DNA of 64,000 nucleotides. It comes from an uncultured bacterium (GTDB lineage: Bacteria; Cloacimonadota; Cloacimonadia; Cloacimonadales; Cloacimonadaceae). Both the position numbers and the translations under genes were made by a program. Within the stretch, counting starts at the first letter, position 1, and every line of letters starts with the position of its first letter. Location: NCBI GenBank assembly GCA_938009275.1, contig CALLHY010000057.1:1-64000 (forward strand), given 5' to 3'. Positions 60,066 through 64,000 of this stretch are shown piece by piece. The notes under the pieces were generated by a model. That model was not told the origin of the DNA, searched no databases, and saw nothing but the letters and a program-made list of their open reading frames with translations.

Positions 60066-60923
60066 TTAACGCTTGTATCCACGAAGGATGAAACCATAAC
60101 CAAAAAAGACAATAGCCATGAGAACAATGAAAATAACCGAACCATAAAGATCAAAGGTTGGGTCTCCATTCAAATACATTACCAATGCCATGGCATTAAC
60201 CACAACACTCATACTAAGAAAGAAGCCATAGATAAGCATTTGCAAAGGAAAACTGCTGCCGGGGCGTAGCCAAAGCAAATATAAGCTAATAAAACCCAAT
60301 GGAATACTGAAACCCAAATCGAAGAGACGAACCAGCCAAAAAGCTGTTGGAGCAAGCTCATAACCGCGAGTTGTGCCATTTGCATAAAGCTCGAAAATCT
60401 CTTTCATCCACATCAACGCAAACAGACTGAGGAACAATACCAGCCCAATGGAATAAATAACTAAAGCCTTGCGATTAAACTGCGGTTTGCGTTTTGATTT
60501 AAAGGCAGTAAAGCTGTATAGCAGTATCAGTAACGCGGCTATCAGAACGCCTAGAAAGTGAAAGAAATAGTGCTCGCTATTTCCCTGGTAATCACTTGCC
60601 ATCCATTCCCAACCAATTCCATAGCTTATCGCGTAATAGATAAGGAACAGAGGGGTAAGCACCAGCAAATACTTTGCGTAGCGTTTCCTGGCGGCCAGGG
60701 CCAGCGCACCAATTATCAGAATGGGTGCTATTACAAATGTGTTTACTGCGTCTTGGGCGATAAGCTGATTGTACACGGTATCGTGTGTCTTGTATGCGAT
60801 ATCGCCCATTATCAATGGCCCCTTGATGCCTAAATACACCAATAACCCAGCACAAAACAAGCTTACCAAAACAATGATATTTCGTTCCAGATTTTCAGGA
60901 CTTAAGTTAGATGCTCTTTTCAT
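60066..60923 (-). CDS. Membrane protein of unknown function
   Basis: 285 residues with about eight hydrophobic segments (IIVLVSLFCAGLLVYLGI, FVIAPILIIGALALAA, LLVLTPLFLIYYAISYGIG, FHFLGVLIAALLILLY, ALVIYSIGLVLFLSLFALM, LGFSIPLGFISLYLLWL, VIFIVLMAIVFFGYGFIL). No family recognised. It overlaps the acyltransferase gene by 4 bases, so it is last in the lpxB operon. Confidence 0.8.
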   Translation of the reverse strand: MKRASNLSPENLERNIIVLVSLFCAGLLVYLGIKGPLIMGDIAYKTHDTVYNQLIAQDAVNTFVIAPILIIGALALAARKRYAKYLLVLTPLFLIYYAISYGIGWEWMASDYQGNSEHYFFHFLGVLIAALLILLYSFTAFKSKRKPQFNRKALVIYSIGLVLFLSLFALMWMKEIFELYANGTTRGYELAPTAFWLVRLFDLGFSIPLGFISLYLLWLRPGSSFPLQMLIYGFFLSMSVVVNAMALVMYLNGDPTFDLYGSVIFIVLMAIVFFGYGFILRGYKR

Positions 60924-61537
60924 GTTTTACTCTTGTTAAATATTTTCTCCTGGCATGCAAAGAAATCACGCAGGCTCTGTTCTACCTTTGGGATACTGTC
61001 TTTGCTATCTACATAAATGGGATCGGAATATACAGCCGTAACTTCTGAGAAAGGTTTGGGGAAACGGAACTTGTCCCAGGAATTAAATACCCATTCTTTG
61101 TTTACGTTAGCCGCAATGGCCACAATCGGAATGCCAGCTAACAAGGCAACCTGAAATACTCCCGGGTGCATGGTTCCTACGGGTCCTTTGGGTCCATCCG
61201 GAGTTATAGCTAAAGATATATCTCTGGCTGCTCTAATCATCTCGAACATAGCTCTGGAGCCATTGCGTGAGCTTGATCCACGAATAGCTTTGTACCCCAG
61301 CTCTTCCAGTGGCCCCGCGATTAACTCGCCATCGTTTGATGAAGAAACCAAAACCCCTGCTCCAGAATTAATTCTTTGCATGGTTAACAACAACAGGTTT
61401 CGGTGCCAGAACACATATATGCAGCGAAGGTTATCGGAGGCTTCTTGATTGCTTATTCTGAACTTGATGGTTGCTCTTAAGCCTAAAAGCAGCTTTGCAG
61501 CCAGTTTCCTTTCAATATAGAAAATGGCTTTATGCAT
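60920..61537 (-). CDS. DUF374 lysophospholipid acyltransferase-like protein
   Basis: 205 residues with the DUF374 pattern: VFWHRNLLLL, VSSSNDGELIAGPLEELGYKAIRGSSSRNGSRAM, ITPDGPKGPVGTMHPGVFQVALLAGIPIVAIA. The HxxxN-type motif is similar to LPLAT acyltransferases that add acyl chains to phospholipids or lipid A. Overlaps lpxB by 8 bases. The acceptor is unknown; the neighbour suggests a lipid A precursor. Confidence 0.88.
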   Translation of the reverse strand: MHKAIFYIERKLAAKLLLGLRATIKFRISNQEASDNLRCIYVFWHRNLLLLTMQRINSGAGVLVSSSNDGELIAGPLEELGYKAIRGSSSRNGSRAMFEMIRAARDISLAITPDGPKGPVGTMHPGVFQVALLAGIPIVAIAANVNKEWVFNSWDKFRFPKPFSEVTAVYSDPIYVDSKDSIPKVEQSLRDFFACQEKIFNKSKT

Positions 61538-62696
61538 AGGTATGGAGCAAGTCTTTTACAATTATTGGCACTTCAACTGATGGTTTTTTGTCGCTTAGCA
61601 TGTTTTGCAATTTGGCAAGCTCTGTCCGGATTTTTGCATTAACCGCTGCATTGTTCATGATGTTTTCAAGATGCTTGCAGATAGCTTCCGGTTGGAGGTC
61701 ATTTTGCACTAATTCAGGTAACAGGCCTTGGTCTAGTACTATGTTGGGTAATCCTATGTGCTTTATATTCACCAGTCTTTTCCCGATGCTGAAAGAAAGC
61801 TCAGATGATTTGTAGCAGATTATCATGGGGGTGCCAATATAAGCCGCTTCCAGGGTAACTGTGCCTGATGTACACACCAAAGCATCGCAGTATTTCATCA
61901 TTTCGTAAGTATAGCTATCAATTATTTTAAAATGCTTGCCAGAAGCTTTGGTTATATGCTCCATATATTTTGAGTGTTCTACATTCCGGGCTCTGGAAAA
62001 TAGCAGTTCATAGGACTTGCTGTCCCACTTGGCGGCAGCCTTAAGGTATATCGGTAACATTCGGGAAATCTCATCATTTCTGCTTCCGGGAAAGAAACCA
62101 ATCCACTTCTTGTTAGGATCAAGCTTGAATATGGAGGCGAATTTATCGCGGTCTATTTCAAACTTAACTTCTTCGGCAATCGGGTGCCCTACATAGCTGC
62201 AGTTAACGTCGTGCTTTTCAAGCATCGCTTGTTCAAATGGCAGAATGCAAGCCACATGCTGAGTGTAATCTCGCAGCTTATATACTCTATCATACTTCCA
62301 AGCCCAAAACTGAGGGCAAATAAAATATAGAACTGGAATGCGATACTGATCTGCCAGCTTGGCGATGCGCATGTTCAGTCCGGGATAATCTACCAGGATT
62401 ACTAAATCAGGCTTACTACGTGCGAAAAGATGGCGTATCTTTTGCTGTACAGACATAAAGAAGGGAAGGTGAGCCAATACTTCGGCGAAGCCCATCACGG
62501 CAAAACGGTTGAAGGGCAGGATTTGTCGCAAGCCTTGTCTTTGCATTCGTGGACCGCCTATGCCGACATGATGCAGTTCCGGTATAGCAGCATTTAGGTT
62601 TTTCATTAGTAGCTCAGCGTGTAGGTCTCCCGAGCTTTCTCCCACCAACCAAAATATGTTATACTCACGCTCTGGTTTTTTCTTCTTCTCATTCAT
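61530..62696 (-). CDS. lpxB: Lipid-A-disaccharide synthase
   Basis: Joins UDP-2,3-diacylglucosamine and lipid X to make the lipid A disaccharide. 388 residues from ATG 62696, which overlaps the upstream gene by 4 bases (ATGA). Family blocks: LVGESSGDLHAELL, IGGPRMQRQGLR, MGFAEVLAHLPF, LVDYPGLNMRIAK, FICPQFWAWKYDRV, CILPFEQ, YVGHPIAEE, GFFPGSRNDEISRMLPI, ALVCTSGTVTLEAA. Evidence of an outer membrane with lipid A. Confidence 0.96.
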   Translation of the reverse strand: MNEKKKKPEREYNIFWLVGESSGDLHAELLMKNLNAAIPELHHVGIGGPRMQRQGLRQILPFNRFAVMGFAEVLAHLPFFMSVQQKIRHLFARSKPDLVILVDYPGLNMRIAKLADQYRIPVLYFICPQFWAWKYDRVYKLRDYTQHVACILPFEQAMLEKHDVNCSYVGHPIAEEVKFEIDRDKFASIFKLDPNKKWIGFFPGSRNDEISRMLPIYLKAAAKWDSKSYELLFSRARNVEHSKYMEHITKASGKHFKIIDSYTYEMMKYCDALVCTSGTVTLEAAYIGTPMIICYKSSELSFSIGKRLVNIKHIGLPNIVLDQGLLPELVQNDLQPEAICKHLENIMNNAAVNAKIRTELAKLQNMLSDKKPSVEVPIIVKDLLHTYA

Positions 62697-63262
62697 GATA
62701 TTGCCAAATTCCCCATTAACGATAGCACTGCAACTATCGCAGCAGCCATTAATACGCCTATTAGTATGAACAACATAGACCGCCAAAAGCGGATGCCGAA
62801 TATATTGGCAGCAAAAGCTCCTGTCCACGCACCGGTACCGGGTAAAGGTATACCAACAAATATTGCCAGGCCTATGGCCTCATACTTTTCGATGGACTTA
62901 CCTTTACGTCTGGTACGGGCAAAAAGCCAGTTTGTAAGTTTAGCTCCCAAGCTAAACTTTGAAATAGCAGAGAAGAACCAATTCATGAATAGCAAAATCA
63001 AAGGAATTGGTAACATGTTTCCTATAACAGAGAGAGTAACTGCTTCTTGCCAAGACATACCAAAGAGTATTATCGCTACAGGTATGCTGCCTCGTAGCTC
63101 AATTAGCGGTAGCATGGATATGATAAGCACTATCCATGTGGGACTAAGCCCCTTATCTGCTAACCATTGAACAGACTTATCTGCTATGCTATTTGCAAAC
63201 ATCGGGTTTGCAATCAGTAACATGATGGCAAGCATAATCGCTATTGATATGCCTCGCTTCAC
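62693..63262 (-). CDS. COG2426 small multidrug export-like membrane protein
   Basis: 189 residues with about four or five hydrophobic segments. The conserved middle reads STWIVLIISMLPLIELRGSIPVAIILFGMSW and NMLPIPLILLFMNWFF, then YEAIGLAIFVGIPLPGTGAWTGAFAANIFG, typical of COG2426. Its substrate is not established despite the name. First gene of the lpxB operon, with a consensus promoter upstream. Confidence 0.88.
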   Translation of the reverse strand: MKRGISIAIMLAIMLLIANPMFANSIADKSVQWLADKGLSPTWIVLIISMLPLIELRGSIPVAIILFGMSWQEAVTLSVIGNMLPIPLILLFMNWFFSAISKFSLGAKLTNWLFARTRRKGKSIEKYEAIGLAIFVGIPLPGTGAWTGAFAANIFGIRFWRSMLFILIGVLMAAAIVAVLSLMGNLAIS

Positions 63263-63291
63263 TTTTTCTCCTTAACTTTACACTGTTAGCC

Positions 63292-63320
63292 AATTTAGGC
63301 ACGTTCACTTTTTTTGTCAA
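63292..63320 (-). promoter_or_regulatory. Sigma-70 promoter of the COG2426-lpxB operon
   Basis: On the minus strand TTGACA (63315-63320), a 17-base spacer and TAAATT (63292-63297), about 30 bases before the start at 63262. Confidence 0.75.
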
Positions 63321-63373
63321 TAGACATTTTGCATTATCAATTTGATCGTCTAATTCTCTAACCGAAGGCTTTC

Positions 63374-63402
63374 TTGACAAAGCCCAGTTCATTGATTATA
63401 CT
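63374..63402 (+). promoter_or_regulatory. Sigma-70 promoter of the ferritin-like gene
   Basis: TTGACA (63374-63379), a 17-base spacer and TATACT (63397-63402), 38 bases before the ATG at 63441. The best promoter in the window. Confidence 0.85.
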
Positions 63403-63440
63403 TTACTTTATGAATAATACAGACAAGATACGAGGTTAAC

Positions 63441-63944
63441 ATGGCACTAAAAGAAAAACTTATCAGCTCTCTTAAAAAAGCTATGCAGGGAGAAATGGAC
63501 AGCGTTACTTTATACGCCAATGCTGCCAGTCATGCCAATGATCCAGAAGTGAAGGACTTCTTTTCCTCGCGAAAAGAAGAAGAGAGGTTGCATTACAACT
63601 ACTTGCTGCAATACTACCAGGAAATATCTAACGACCTGCAACCGAGTGATTTGAGCCAGAGCATCAGTATGCCTGCCGATAAGCACCCTATGATTACAGA
63701 GGGCTTCTTAAAACGCATTGGTGAAGATCAGGTACTTTATTCGGCTATATCCACAGCCCTGCTGCTCGAAAAAGATGCCATAGAGCATTATCGTAATTGC
63801 ATGAACGAAGCTGACAATCTTACTCTAAAGTCATTCTATGATCTTATGGTAAAATGGGAAGGGAAGCACTACGACGATCTGCTGGCAGTACAAAAAGAAG
63901 CCGAGCAATACTATTGGCAGATTAACCAGTTCGAGCCATTCTAA
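63441..63944 (+). CDS. Ferritin-like diiron-domain protein
   Basis: 167 residues, a four-helix bundle with diiron ligands in EMDSVTLYANAA, EEERLHYNYLLQYY, LEKDAIEHYRNCM and WEGKHYDDLLA. The pattern matches the rubrerythrin/ferritin-like group, but no rubredoxin CxxC domain follows, so it is the stand-alone domain found in anaerobes, probably for peroxide or oxygen defence or iron handling. Start behind GAGG. Terminator at the end of the window. Confidence 0.88.
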   Translation: MALKEKLISSLKKAMQGEMDSVTLYANAASHANDPEVKDFFSSRKEEERLHYNYLLQYYQEISNDLQPSDLSQSISMPADKHPMITEGFLKRIGEDQVLYSAISTALLLEKDAIEHYRNCMNEADNLTLKSFYDLMVKWEGKHYDDLLAVQKEAEQYYWQINQFEPF

Positions 63945-63969
63945 AATCTAAGCATAAAACTGACCTAAC

Positions 63970-64000
63970 ACGCTCAAGCTTTTAAGTTTGAGCGTCTGTT
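63970..64000 (+). terminator. Terminator of the ferritin-like gene
   Basis: ACGCTCAA and TTGAGCGT pair around a 10-base loop, followed by CTGTT at the window end, which cuts off the downstream sequence. Confidence 0.65.

Overview
The window looks like chromosome from a Gram-negative anaerobe of the FCB superphylum, most likely a member of Candidatus Cloacimonadota (WWE1). This is an inference from gene content. It has lipid A synthesis (lpxB), a type IX secretion (Por) sortase and its outer-membrane partner, several exported proteins with Por-type C-terminal sorting domains, DUF5683 proteins, an archaeal-type prolyl-tRNA synthetase and a predicted GTPase paired with carbamate kinase. There is no rRNA operon or phage structural gene, and no CRISPR array.

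Layout. 1-1435: repeat-rich intergenic DNA with a decayed gene. 1436-5442: proS, cinA, purD. 5462-12284: a PorU-like C25 protease, a PorV-like barrel and a lipoprotein. 12407-15966: an SLBB polysaccharide-export protein, a tyrosine autokinase with a run of 12 tyrosines, and ispE. 16395-23826: prs and the rplY-pth-rpsF-ssb-rpsR-DUF2232-rplI cluster, then a membrane protein, a DciA-like protein, rpe and ffh. 24098-27888 (minus strand): an alanine racemase with a long unexplained C-terminal extension, a PhoH/PIN ATPase and a DUF985 cupin. 27978-30423: tRNA-Leu and a secreted LVIVD-repeat protein.

30700-42400 is an accessory module. Two paralogous primase-helicase proteins (VirE-N/PriCT-2/DUF3987) face outward at its edges. 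Between them lie an AT-rich M-R-M restriction-modification locus, an unrecognised 398-residue protein and a small unit of three short genes, two of them paralogous. A short repeat occurs 3' of each transcription unit in the sense of that unit, and a second motif precedes three of the genes. This region has the best claim to being an undescribed system.

42530-47933: GTPase plus carbamate kinase, a macrodomain protein followed by a remnant of the arcC 3' end, tRNA-Gly, a solute-binding lipoprotein and a flavin reductase. 48070-52770: a complete four-gene 2-oxoacid dehydrogenase operon. 52930-59447 (minus strand): a secretion-related operon with a PorV/PorQ-like protein, an M6 metalloprotease and three DUF5683-like paralogues. 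59621-63262: tRNA-Leu and an envelope operon (COG2426, lpxB, DUF374 acyltransferase, membrane protein). 63441-63944: a ferritin-like protein behind a consensus promoter.

Three families of palindromic repeats occur between genes. Two of them show paired changes in their stems, which suggests that the folded form matters. Where promoters can be read they are ordinary sigma-70 type (TTGACA, 17-base spacer, TATAAT-like).
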